This document shows positions 32,458-40,344 of a stretch of DNA of 40,950 nucleotides, in pieces (the stretch's first letter is position 1; every line of letters starts with the position of its first letter). Under the pieces are notes generated by a model. It was not told the DNA's origin and ran no database searches. It worked only from the letters and a program-made list of their open reading frames with translations. Source of the stretch: DASRQK01 sp964401685 (GTDB lineage Bacteria > Bacteroidota > Bacteroidia > Sphingobacteriales > Sphingobacteriaceae); the NCBI GenBank assembly GCA_964401685.1, contig CAYNZH010000018.1, positions 1 to 40,950 of the forward strand, written 5' to 3'. The position numbers and the translations under genes are program-made.

Positions 32458-33758
32458 TCAATTTTATTTCTATCAGGGATTGGAACAGAAACATCCTATT
32501 GGATTGGGGAGTATCGGAGGAATATGTAAATGCTACTAACTTAATAATTCAAATTGCCGTATTACTGTTGCTGGTCGTTCTGGTCGATTGGCTGACGCGC
32601 AAATTTATTTTCGGAAAACTGGTCAAAGCCAACAAAACACAACCCGCTAATTACAAAGATCATCTGGCCATAAATAAAGGTTTTACACACCTTTCCCGGT
32701 TGATCGTCCTAATAGTCGCGTCGAACTTCATTGAAGCCATCATGTTGGATTATCCAGTGTGGACTGGTCGGATTAGCAAGTTGATGGCTATCATCCTTTT
32801 GGTCGCGTGGGTCGTCTTTATACGTGCGGTATTGAGGGCATTAAAAGATCATCTTAGTACCAAAAAGGGCTTACAAGACAAACCACTTGGCTCATACTTA
32901 CAAGTGGCGAACATGGTTTTATTCTTCCTGGCGGCCATTGTCCTCTACACGCTGCTTACCGGCCAGGATCCGTGGGTATTCCTCGGCGCTTTTGGTGCGG
33001 CCTCGGCGATCGTAATGCTTGTTTTTAAGGACACAATCCTGGGCTTAGTGGCAAGTGTACAGGTTTCTGCCAATGACATGGTTCGTATAGGCGACTGGAT
33101 AGAAATGCCCAAATACGGTGCAGATGGCGACGTGATTGAAATCAACCTGAATACCGTGAAAATCCGTAACTGGGACAAGACAATTACCACGGTACCGACC
33201 CATTATTTGGTAACTGACTCGTTCAAGAACTGGCGAGGGATGCAGGAATCGGGAGGCCGCAGAATCAAGCGTGCCATAAACATCAAGATTTCTTCGATTC
33301 GTTACCCCTCAGAAGAAGAGTTGCGGGAATTGGAAAAAATACAGATTCTCGCGCCCTATATCCGAGAGCGAAGGGCAGAAATAGAAGACTTCAATCAAAA
33401 ACAGGGGACGGATCGCTCCATGCCTATCAATGGGAGGAACATGACCAACGTCGGCCTGTTTCGGGAATACATCACGTGCTATGTCAAAAACAACCCCCAA
33501 ATACGACAGGATATGACTTTCCTGGTGCGTCACTTGGCACCAACGGAAACAGGGCTTCCCATAGAGCTGTATATGTTTACCGCGGATACCCGCTGGGCTG
33601 TGTATGAAGGGATCATGGCGGATATCTTTGATCACCTTTTTGCAGCGATCAAGTTCTTTGGCCTTGAAGTGTTTGAGTCGCCAGCCTCCGATGATATCCG
33701 AGGCCTTATTGCGACCGATCTCTCACGTCGCTTATCACCCGGCGAACCTCGTCAATGA
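32454..33758 (+). CDS. MscS-family mechanosensitive ion channel (YbdG-like)
   Basis: A 434-residue inner-membrane channel opened by membrane tension on osmotic downshock. About five hydrophobic spans occupy residues 20-185; the pore-lining helix and beta domain follow (GAFGAASAIVMLVFKDTILGLVASVQVSANDMVRIGDWIEMP, then GDVIEINLNTVKIRNWDKTITTVPTHYLV). The long insert between the beta domain and the C-terminus (about 290-350, with PINGRNMTNVGLFREYI) is the mark of the YbdG/MscM branch. Last gene of the etfB operon. Its last 53 bases overlap the convergent gene at 33706-34209. Confidence 0.93.
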   Translation: MINFISIRDWNRNILLDWGVSEEYVNATNLIIQIAVLLLLVVLVDWLTRKFIFGKLVKANKTQPANYKDHLAINKGFTHLSRLIVLIVASNFIEAIMLDYPVWTGRISKLMAIILLVAWVVFIRAVLRALKDHLSTKKGLQDKPLGSYLQVANMVLFFLAAIVLYTLLTGQDPWVFLGAFGAASAIVMLVFKDTILGLVASVQVSANDMVRIGDWIEMPKYGADGDVIEINLNTVKIRNWDKTITTVPTHYLVTDSFKNWRGMQESGGRRIKRAINIKISSIRYPSEEELRELEKIQILAPYIRERRAEIEDFNQKQGTDRSMPINGRNMTNVGLFREYITCYVKNNPQIRQDMTFLVRHLAPTETGLPIELYMFTADTRWAVYEGIMADIFDHLFAAIKFFGLEVFESPASDDIRGLIATDLSRRLSPGEPRQ

Positions 33759-34209
33759 CGGACTTCGCGGTGCCCTTCATCTTTTCGGGCGCTTCGAAAT
33801 CAGCGTCAAGGGTGACAATCTTGGATTTCTCCTTGTAGTTGAACTCCAAATAAAAGCGTGGAATATCGTCTGCTCTGCTTGTGTCCGGCGGAGTAGTCAT
33901 ATCTTCCGGGAGGTTCCAAAAACCGAGTTCTGCTGCCTTTCTATGCAAGTACAAAAGGTCGTCGTTTCTCAGGCGCAAAGTATCGTACACCAAAGAATCC
34001 CGGGTGTTCAGGTATTGAAAAATCCCGGTGCGCGTATCAAATTGATTAGGCAACTCCTCCCCTTCACCATACTTTAAAACTATAGACTCAAAATCGGAGA
34101 AGCGAAAAGGTGCATTCCTCAACATCGTGCTATAATAATAATAGCAGTAGAGGAAAAACGGAACGATAATACAAACAGCCAGAAATATCTTCTTTGAACG
34201 GTCACTCAT
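33706..34209 (-). CDS. Unknown membrane-anchored protein
   Basis: A 167-residue protein with one N-terminal membrane segment (residues about 8-27, with a CYYYYST end) and a mostly polar outer part with a pattern of short strands (FRFSDFESIVLKYGEG, RFYLEFNYKEKSKIVTLDADFEAP). No known domain recognised; it could be an uncleaved signal anchor facing the periplasm. It is the last gene in the minus-strand run from the LolD-like ATPase, 36 bases after the S41 lipoprotein. Its 3' end overlaps the convergent channel gene by 53 bases, unusually deep. Confidence 0.7.
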   Translation of the reverse strand: MSDRSKKIFLAVCIIVPFFLYCYYYYSTMLRNAPFRFSDFESIVLKYGEGEELPNQFDTRTGIFQYLNTRDSLVYDTLRLRNDDLLYLHRKAAELGFWNLPEDMTTPPDTSRADDIPRFYLEFNYKEKSKIVTLDADFEAPEKMKGTAKSVIDEVRRVISDVRDRSQ

Positions 34210-34245
34210 GATAATTAATTAAATTCCAGCTGCAAAAATAGGATT

Positions 34246-35661
34246 TTATTTGATACCGGGGACTTTGCTGAAGTCAAACATCGCTTTAAACTCGTTACGA
34301 TCCAGCGCATGGTTCAGCTCCTGTGTATTGGGCGGTCCCATTCGCTGCCGCAAACTGCGGTTTCCCGATGACATCTGTAAAGGGGTAGTTGATGGAAAAT
34401 ATCCATTGGTCGCATGAAATATAGCTTGCGCAATCATCGCCTCATCCACATTGCCAAAATCCCTGGAGACATCGTCGTGCACTAATTTGTCGACAGGCAT
34501 TCCCGAAAAATAGTCACCGTAGCCAAGTGAATTGAGGGTCTGAAAGGAAACAGCGTACAGGTCGGTTCCCATAATATCCCAGCCAAAGTAGCCAACAGGC
34601 TTGCCGTAAGTTTCGCTGTCACCAACCAAAACGACATCCATGTGTGGTGTCAAATTATTGATCAGTAGCTCGCTGGCTGATGCCGTGCCACCTGTTACCA
34701 GAAAATACACTTTGTCAAGTTCCAGGGAATTTTGCTTATTAAAATACTGGGGACCAAACAAAAACAGATCCCAGCCTTCGTGCTTGAGGGTTTGGTTAAT
34801 GTTATAATAGCTCATCAGAGTTCCATGCGTAGAGACCGGTGCAATGAGATTGGTCAGATAGGTCGCAGTACTGACATCTCCGCCTCCGTTGTACCGCAAA
34901 TCGACGATCAGTTGCTCGACCCCATTGGACGAAAAATAGTTGAAAGCCTGATCAAGCTGGCCTTTGATCAGCGACAATGAAAGAAATGAGTCAAAAGCAA
35001 AATATCCGATCTTGCGCCCACCTACCTCCCAGATTTCGGTTGAAAGAACGGGATTTAAAGCATATAATTTCCTGCTCAAGGTAATAGAAAGTTGCCCTCC
35101 TGCAGGATTTTCCAACCGGAGTCGTATGTTTTCACCGTCCAGTGCCTGGAATAAAAACGCAAAATCATCCTGTTCCATACTGGCTAAATCCAAAGCCGTC
35201 CGGCCATTGATCTCGAGGACTTTCCATCCCCTGCGTATACCAGCCGCATAGGCGGGGGAGCCTTCATGCACCCGTTTTATGTAGAGGTCATCCTGGGTCA
35301 GGTAGCGCACATCAAAACCAAAACTTCCCAGATGGCCTTGCTGAATTTCCTGATTGACCGCTCCATACCTATCCAAAAAGCTAAAACGGTCATAAGCCTT
35401 TCCGAGTGGATCAACCGCATAACTCTTTAGTGATTCCAGAACGGACTCTGCATTGCGGTGCTGGCCCGTTTGAAAACTGGGTGGCAATTTATCCTGCCAC
35501 AAGTAAAAATAATAGGTATAGAGGTACACAGAATCCCGCATTCTGCTCTCAGAAGACGGCCCAGTGTCTGGGCGCTCCAATTCTGGAATAGCGATGATGT
35601 CCTTTTCGCAGCCCGATAGGATCAGCAAAACGATCATCATGGCAAAAATCATTCTTCTCAT
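34246..35661 (-). CDS. S41 family C-terminal-processing-like peptidase, lipoprotein
   Basis: A 471-residue envelope protein. Residues 1-18 are a lipoprotein signal with lipobox LSGC (Cys18), so it should be lipid-anchored. A helical region follows, then a PDZ domain (about 110-195: GSFGFDVRY, KRVHEGSPAYAAGIRRGWKVLEINGR) and an S41 catalytic domain with VDLRYNGGGD (253-262), the Ser-containing GTASASE (325-331) and Lys354 (YGKPVG), the Ser/Lys dyad expected of CtpA-type enzymes. It trims or degrades envelope proteins. 15 bases separate its start from the preceding HAD-like gene. The enzyme class is clear; its targets are not. Confidence 0.9.
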   Translation of the reverse strand: MRRMIFAMMIVLLILSGCEKDIIAIPELERPDTGPSSESRMRDSVYLYTYYFYLWQDKLPPSFQTGQHRNAESVLESLKSYAVDPLGKAYDRFSFLDRYGAVNQEIQQGHLGSFGFDVRYLTQDDLYIKRVHEGSPAYAAGIRRGWKVLEINGRTALDLASMEQDDFAFLFQALDGENIRLRLENPAGGQLSITLSRKLYALNPVLSTEIWEVGGRKIGYFAFDSFLSLSLIKGQLDQAFNYFSSNGVEQLIVDLRYNGGGDVSTATYLTNLIAPVSTHGTLMSYYNINQTLKHEGWDLFLFGPQYFNKQNSLELDKVYFLVTGGTASASELLINNLTPHMDVVLVGDSETYGKPVGYFGWDIMGTDLYAVSFQTLNSLGYGDYFSGMPVDKLVHDDVSRDFGNVDEAMIAQAIFHATNGYFPSTTPLQMSSGNRSLRQRMGPPNTQELNHALDRNEFKAMFDFSKVPGIK

Positions 35662-35676
35662 ATTGAGGTATTTTAT

Positions 35677-36306
35677 TTATGGTAATTTCTTAAAATCTTC
35701 CTTTTGCACACAGTTCACACCAGCAGTTGTAGCGTTCGTCCAACCTTGAGAGCCCTCCACACCCACGAAACAAAAATCAGCTACTTCCCGGTCCAGTTCT
35801 TGAGCAATGAATACATAGGGTTCGTGTCCGGCAAATCTGAGTTCGTCATCAAAATAAACCTGTAGTACGCTACCAAGGCCCTCCCACTCGGTCTGTTTGA
35901 TCAGATTTAATTGCTTGAGCGGATCCCCCGCTGTCAAAATAAGTAACTTCTTCTGCTCGCTGTGTGCCCTTTGCATAAACTCCATCATCTCGGGGTAAAC
36001 GATCAATTTTACCGGTAGCTGAACTTTATGATGTAACCTCTCGAATGCTTCTTGATGCTGTCCGTCGAGGGCAAATTGGTTTGCGGTTTTTTCAAAAATC
36101 CCAGTTTCGCCTTCCCGATCGTAAATTTTCGCCATAAAAGCAGTCATTTCACCGGAAATTGGGCGCCCTTCGGCGTATTCCATAAACTGAGCAAACATAT
36201 AATATACCTGCAGCAAAAAATCTCTTTTTGGAAAAAGCACATCGACCAATTCGAATACAAACACTTCTTTTTCTTTCAAAAGCTCACTTATCCTTGGATT
36301 GAACAT
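35677..36306 (-). CDS. HAD-superfamily-like protein with degenerate catalytic motifs
   Basis: A 209-residue protein with a HAD fold layout but altered active site. Motif I, usually DxDxT in a context like FDLDDTLFP, reads FELVDVLFP (residues 18-26): the nucleophile Asp is Glu19 and the second Asp is Val21. Motif II is kept (LLILTAGDP), a Lys lies in the motif III position (DPLKQLNLIK), and motif IV reads FVGVEGSQGWTNATTAG where VGD...D is expected. A helical cap spans about 27-105. It is therefore probably not a normal phosphatase and may bind ligand or regulate. It lies between an orphan pre-ATP-grasp-like gene and the S41 lipoprotein, with gaps of 12-15 bases. Confidence 0.78.
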   Translation of the reverse strand: MFNPRISELLKEKEVFVFELVDVLFPKRDFLLQVYYMFAQFMEYAEGRPISGEMTAFMAKIYDREGETGIFEKTANQFALDGQHQEAFERLHHKVQLPVKLIVYPEMMEFMQRAHSEQKKLLILTAGDPLKQLNLIKQTEWEGLGSVLQVYFDDELRFAGHEPYVFIAQELDREVADFCFVGVEGSQGWTNATTAGVNCVQKEDFKKLP

Positions 36307-36318
36307 ATTGCAAATGGT

Positions 36319-36813
36319 TTAATCCGTTGAGAAACACAAATAGGGTTCATCATCGTCGTTGAAGGTGAACAGGCCGGAATAGTTAGAATCAGGCACGAAA
36401 TACGCAGAATGAACGCTTCGCCCCTTGTGAATTATTTCCAATGGAACCCCCCTCGGTGGATCGACAAGGTGAGGGATATCCTCCGCAAGGGTTGCCTCTG
36501 GCACCAATAGGGAAATGCCGTATTCTTCGAACAGCAATTTTCCTTCAACTAGGGTCTGAATTTCTTTAACACCCAAGGGTAGCAGGTAATCTACTTGCAG
36601 ATCCAGAGAAATCTTGAGTAGTTCATGAATAAAATGCGGTGTAAGAGCCGAGGGAATCCGAAAATATTTGCCTGAAGAGAGCAGTACATCGGGTACGGGC
36701 TGGGAAGTCGCCAAGTACACGTCAAAAGCACTGAGATTTTGCTTTATTCTTTGTGCAAGGGGTCCTGTCCCACAGGTTATAAGTATAGATTGGTTATTCA
36801 TTATATTCGGCAT
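36319..36813 (-). CDS. Unknown protein resembling a lone pre-ATP-grasp domain
   Basis: A 164-residue soluble protein. Residues about 8-105 look like the Rossmann-like N-terminal domain of ATP-grasp enzymes: ILITCGTGPLAQRIKQNLSA, then a strand ending DVYLAT, 'YFRIPSALTPHFIHELLKI', 'QVDYLLPLGVKEIQTL' and 'LFEEYGISLLVP'. The ATP-grasp domain that should follow is absent; instead about 55 residues end in FTFNDDDEPYLCFSTD. It may be a scaffold or a split subunit, or the likeness may be only of fold. It starts one base after the stop of the LolD-like ATPase, so co-translation is likely. Confidence 0.65.
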   Translation of the reverse strand: MPNIMNNQSILITCGTGPLAQRIKQNLSAFDVYLATSQPVPDVLLSSGKYFRIPSALTPHFIHELLKISLDLQVDYLLPLGVKEIQTLVEGKLLFEEYGISLLVPEATLAEDIPHLVDPPRGVPLEIIHKGRSVHSAYFVPDSNYSGLFTFNDDDEPYLCFSTD

Positions 36814-36814
36814 T

Positions 36815-37465
36815 TTAAACGATCAGACCATCCTTCATCAGCACAGTGCGGTCTGAAATCTGGGCGAGGGATTCGTTGTGTGTGACGATTATAAACGTAT
36901 GACCGAGCTCCGTCCGCAGATCCTGAAAAATCTGATGCAGCGCTGTGGCATTGACCGAATCAAGATTGCCAGATGGTTCATCTGCGAGCACAATTGCTGG
37001 ATTGTTGACCAATGCCCGCGCAATCGCCACTCGTTGCTGCTCTCCACCGGAGAGTTGGTTGGGTCGGTGATGCATGCGATTGCCAATCCCCAAAAGTTCC
37101 AAAAGTGCTTTCCCACGATTTTCGGCTTCCCTTTTAGGGATTTTACCAATGAAAGCAGGAATGCATACATTTTCCAAGGCAGAAAACTCGGGTAACAGGT
37201 GATGGAATTGAAACACGAAGCCTATCTTTTCGTTACGAAATTCGCTGAGCTGTTTGTCGGAAAGCGAATGAACGGCTGTTCCGTCAATATGTATCTCTCC
37301 CTGGTCTGGCCGGTCGAGGGTGCCGATTATATGCAAAAAAGTGCTTTTCCCAGCACCTGATGCGCCAATAAGGCTCACTATTTCACCTTTCCGAACATGT
37401 AGATCCACGCCCTTTAAAATTGGCAGAGGCCCAAATGCCTTAAATATCCCTTTTGCAATCAGCAT
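36815..37465 (-). CDS. ABC transporter ATPase, LolD/MacB/FtsE type
   Basis: A 216-residue ATPase subunit. Walker A GASGAGKS (34-41), Q-loop FQFHHLLPEF, signature LSGGEQQRVAIARAL, Walker B VLADEPSGNLDS and switch His in THNES are all intact. The DEPSGNLDS form and the size fit the MacB/LolD/FtsE group, which drive extracytoplasmic work such as freeing lipoproteins from the inner membrane; LolD is the usual annotation in Bacteroidota. No permease gene is adjacent, so the partner must be elsewhere. First gene of a five-gene minus-strand run. A TATCTTTG box at 37469-37476 lies so close to the ATG that the message may have almost no leader. Confidence 0.88.
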   Translation of the reverse strand: MLIAKGIFKAFGPLPILKGVDLHVRKGEIVSLIGASGAGKSTFLHIIGTLDRPDQGEIHIDGTAVHSLSDKQLSEFRNEKIGFVFQFHHLLPEFSALENVCIPAFIGKIPKREAENRGKALLELLGIGNRMHHRPNQLSGGEQQRVAIARALVNNPAIVLADEPSGNLDSVNATALHQIFQDLRTELGHTFIIVTHNESLAQISDRTVLMKDGLIV

Positions 37466-37468
37466 TCA

Positions 37469-37476
37469 CAAAGATA
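37469..37476 (-). promoter_or_regulatory. Candidate -7 box for the LolD-like operon
   Basis: Minus-strand TATCTTTG, an exact TAnnTTTG match, ends four bases before the ATG at 37465. If used, transcription would start at or within the start codon, giving a leaderless message. Confidence 0.35.
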
Positions 37477-37501
37477 TTAAAAAATATGAACCCTAAAAAA
37501 C

Positions 37502-37532
37502 TTGACTTCCGCGAATAAAATCCGTATTTTTA
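37502..37532 (+). promoter_or_regulatory. Promoter of sucC
   Basis: TTG (37502-37504), a 20-base spacer, then TATTTTTA (37525-37532), one mismatch to TAnnTTTG. Predicted leader of about 12 bases before the ATG at 37550. Confidence 0.5.
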
Positions 37533-37549
37533 CGCCAAATTTTGATATA

Positions 37550-38740
37550 ATGAACATTCACGAATACCAAGGTAAAGAAATCCTGAAAAGTTTTGGCGTA
37601 CGCGTGCAGGAAGGCATCGTTGCTGATACTCCGGAACAAGCTGTTGAAGCGGCGAAAAAGTTGAAAGAAGACTACAATTCTGATTGGGTCGTCATTAAAG
37701 CCCAGATTCATGCTGGAGGCCGCGGTAAGGGCGGCGGTGTCAAATTGGCAAAAAACCTGGATGAGGTGCGACAAAAGTCAAGCGAAATCATAGGTATGCA
37801 GTTGGTTACTCCACAGACAGGTCCGGAAGGCAAAAAAGTCAGCAAGGTTTTGGTCGCTCAGGATGTTTATTATCCAGGGAATAGTGAGCCGAAAGAATAC
37901 TATATGAGCGTTCTTTTGGACCGTGCTGCGGGCAGAAACATCATTATTTATTCGACTGAAGGCGGTATGGACATAGAGGAAGTCGCTGAGAAAACGCCTC
38001 ACCTCATTCACCGCGAAGAAATCGACCCGAAAGTAGGACTACAGGGGTTTCAAGCTAGAAAAATCGCGTTTAATCTAGGTCTTGAGGGTGCTGCCCTAAA
38101 GGAAATGACAAAATTTGTGTCTGCTTTGTACAAGGCCTACGAATCTACGGATTCAGAGCAATTTGAGATAAATCCGGTGCTAAAAACCTCGGATGAAAAG
38201 ATTTTGGCCGTTGATGCCAAGGTGAATTTCGACGACAACGCGCTTTACAGACATCCTGAATTTATGGATCTACGCGATATTGCTGAGGAAGATCCTACAG
38301 AGGTCGAAGCGGGGAAATCCAACTTGAACTATGTGAAACTGGACGGTAACGTTGGATGTATGGTGAACGGTGCGGGTTTGGCCATGGCGACGATGGACAT
38401 CATCAAAATTGCGGGCGGAGAACCAGCCAATTTTCTTGATGTTGGAGGCACGGCAAACGCGGAAACTGTAAAGGCAGGGTTTAATATTATCCTGAAAGAC
38501 CCAAATGTCAAAGCGATCCTTATCAATATTTTTGGAGGGATTGTTCGTTGTGACCGTGTGGCACAAGGTGTTATCGATGCTTACCAGGAAATTGGCGACA
38601 TCCCGGTTCCGATTATTGTGAGATTACAAGGTACCAATGCGGAAGAGGCCAAAAAGTTGATCGATGAATCTGGATTGGAGGTTTACTCAGCAATTTTGTT
38701 GAAAGAAGCTGCTGATCTTGTGACAAAAGTGTTGAACTAA
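37550..38740 (+). CDS. sucC: Succinyl-CoA ligase (ADP/GDP-forming), beta subunit
   Basis: Beta subunit of the TCA-cycle enzyme that makes ATP or GTP from succinyl-CoA. Starts MNIHEYQGKEILKSFGV, the family N-terminus; the open frame reaches back to 37502, but that region holds the promoter. An ATP-grasp domain (HAGGRGKGGGVKLA, near residue 45-65) is followed by the ligase domain with LDVGGTANAETV and INIFGGIVRCDRVAQGVI. 396 residues is normal. The alpha subunit (sucD) is not next to it; the following gene is asnS 22 bases on, so the subunits are encoded apart, as is common in Bacteroidota. Confidence 0.96.
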   Translation: MNIHEYQGKEILKSFGVRVQEGIVADTPEQAVEAAKKLKEDYNSDWVVIKAQIHAGGRGKGGGVKLAKNLDEVRQKSSEIIGMQLVTPQTGPEGKKVSKVLVAQDVYYPGNSEPKEYYMSVLLDRAAGRNIIIYSTEGGMDIEEVAEKTPHLIHREEIDPKVGLQGFQARKIAFNLGLEGAALKEMTKFVSALYKAYESTDSEQFEINPVLKTSDEKILAVDAKVNFDDNALYRHPEFMDLRDIAEEDPTEVEAGKSNLNYVKLDGNVGCMVNGAGLAMATMDIIKIAGGEPANFLDVGGTANAETVKAGFNIILKDPNVKAILINIFGGIVRCDRVAQGVIDAYQEIGDIPVPIIVRLQGTNAEEAKKLIDESGLEVYSAILLKEAADLVTKVLN

Positions 38741-38762
38741 AAATTGCGCGCTTGAGCGATAT

Positions 38763-40208
38763 ATGAAACATACACGCGTTAAAACATTGTTGGAATCCAC
38801 TGATTTCGGTCGGGAGGTGTTGGTAAAGGGCTGGGTCAAGACATTTAGAAACAATCAGTTTATTGCATTAAACGATGGTTCTTCCCTTTCCAACATTCAG
38901 GCCGTGGTTGATTTCGCGACAATGGACGAAGCGTTATTGAAGCGGATCAACACCGGTGCAGCGGTTGCAGTTCGGGGAATCCTCAGTGAATCCCTCGGAA
39001 AAGGGCAAGCAATTGAGATCAAGGTTTCCGAACTGGAGGTGTTGGGTGATAGCGATCCCGACAAATTTCCGCTGCAACCCAAAAAACATAGTCTGGAATT
39101 TCTGCGGGAGATCGCACATCTCCGATTCAGGACGCACACTTTCAATGCGATTTTTAAGGTAAGAAGTGCGCTTGCTTTTGCTGTTCACAAATTCTTCAAT
39201 GAGAAAGACTTTGTTTATGTGCATACGCCAATTATCACTGGATCGGATGCTGAAGGGGCTGGTGAAATGTTCAAGGTCACAACGCTGGACTTTGATGCCA
39301 TTCCACGCAAGGAGGATGGACGGGTTGATTACCAACAGGATTTCTTTGGACGCCAAACTAATCTTACGGTATCTGGACAGTTAGAGGGCGAACTCGCGGC
39401 GATGGGTCTGGGCAATATTTATACATTTGGTCCTACCTTCCGTGCGGAAAATTCAAACACGACCCGCCACCTTGCTGAATTTTGGATGATCGAGCCAGAA
39501 ATGGCATTCTATGATCTTCAGGACAATATGGATCTGGCCGAGGAATTTATAAAATACATCATCAAATATGTATTGGAAAATTGCGAGGAAGAAATAGAGT
39601 TTCTAAAAAATAGACTATTGGACGAAGAGAAACAAAAACCCCAGGCGGATCGCTCCCCTATGGATTTGGTCTCTAAGCTTCGTTTTTGCGTGGACAATGA
39701 TTTCGAACGAGTCACTTATACCGACGCAATTGCAATTCTTGAAAAAAGCAAAGCCAACCAAAAGAAGCAGTTCAAATATCTGGTCGATGGTTGGGGAATC
39801 GATTTGCAATCCGAGCACGAACGTTACCTGGTCGAAAAGCACTTTAAGAAACCTGTAATTCTGACGGATTATCCTGCTGACATAAAGGCATTTTACATGC
39901 GTGAAAACGAACCGGATTCCGAAGGACGAAGGACAGTAAGGGCCATGGATATTTTATTCCCTGGTATAGGTGAAATGGTCGGCGGTTCCCAACGTGAGGA
40001 AAGATATACACAATTAGTCCAACGAATGGACGAAATGGGAATTCCGCGCAAGGACCTGAATTGGTTTCTGGATACCAGGCGTTTCGGTACAGCGCCTCAC
40101 TCAGGTTTTGGCCTCGGATTCGAGAGAATGGTGCTCTTTGTGACGGGAATGACAAATATTAGGGATGTTATCCCGTTTCCACGTACACCGAAGCATGCCG
40201 AGTTTTAA
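38763..40208 (+). CDS. asnS: Asparagine--tRNA ligase
   Basis: Class IIb aminoacyl-tRNA synthetase that charges tRNA-Asn directly. An N-terminal OB-fold anticodon domain (about 15-110, VLVKGWVKTFRNNQFIALNDGS) precedes the class II core with motif 2 FRAENSNTTRHLAEFWMIEPEM and motif 3 GFGLGFERMVLFVTG. The segment TGMTNIRDVIPFPRTP with its ending marks AsnRS rather than AspRS. 481 residues is normal. It lies 22 bases after sucC, probably in one transcript. A terminator follows at 40286-40324. Confidence 0.97.
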   Translation: MKHTRVKTLLESTDFGREVLVKGWVKTFRNNQFIALNDGSSLSNIQAVVDFATMDEALLKRINTGAAVAVRGILSESLGKGQAIEIKVSELEVLGDSDPDKFPLQPKKHSLEFLREIAHLRFRTHTFNAIFKVRSALAFAVHKFFNEKDFVYVHTPIITGSDAEGAGEMFKVTTLDFDAIPRKEDGRVDYQQDFFGRQTNLTVSGQLEGELAAMGLGNIYTFGPTFRAENSNTTRHLAEFWMIEPEMAFYDLQDNMDLAEEFIKYIIKYVLENCEEEIEFLKNRLLDEEKQKPQADRSPMDLVSKLRFCVDNDFERVTYTDAIAILEKSKANQKKQFKYLVDGWGIDLQSEHERYLVEKHFKKPVILTDYPADIKAFYMRENEPDSEGRRTVRAMDILFPGIGEMVGGSQREERYTQLVQRMDEMGIPRKDLNWFLDTRRFGTAPHSGFGLGFERMVLFVTGMTNIRDVIPFPRTPKHAEF

Positions 40209-40213
40209 TTTTT

Positions 40214-40229
40214 TGGCACACTTCTTGTA
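40214..40229 (+). promoter_or_regulatory. Candidate sigma-54 promoter
   Basis: TGGCAC (40214-40219), five bases, then TTGTA (40225-40229) fits the -24/-12 pattern TGGCAC-N5-TTGCA with one mismatch, preceded by a T run. It lies just after asnS and points at a 45-base stretch and a terminator with no open reading frame. Transcription would begin near 40241. Confidence 0.45.
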
Positions 40230-40240
40230 CATGTATTGGT

Positions 40241-40322
40241 GTAAAATAGTCTTTTCATAATTTAGGTTTATAATTGGTTAGTTAGAAAGCCCTGATCCTC
40301 CCCGTTTCAGGGCTTTTCTTTT
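40241..40322 (+). ncRNA. Possible small RNA from the sigma-54 candidate to the terminator
   Basis: If the promoter at 40214-40229 is active, the product would be about 80 bases: an A/T-rich unpaired 5' half and the terminator hairpin as 3' half, the usual build of a regulatory small RNA. There is no coding content. The same DNA could equally be just the 3' tail of the asnS message. Confidence 0.25.
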
Positions 40323-40324
40323 TG
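40286..40324 (+). terminator. Intrinsic terminator after asnS
   Basis: AAAGCCCTGA (40286-40295) pairs with TCAGGGCTTT (40307-40316), followed by TTCTTTTTG on the plus strand. The stem of ten pairs is strong. On the minus strand the tail is less T-rich, so it may serve the convergent dipeptidase gene only partly. Confidence 0.85.
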
Positions 40325-40344
40325 TGTTTCGCGTTCCCTGTAAC

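Noticed and set aside
37502..37549. N-terminal extension of sucC by 16 residues
   Set aside because: The region holds a TTG-N20-TATTTTTA promoter, and the family start MNIHEYQGKEIL is at 37550.
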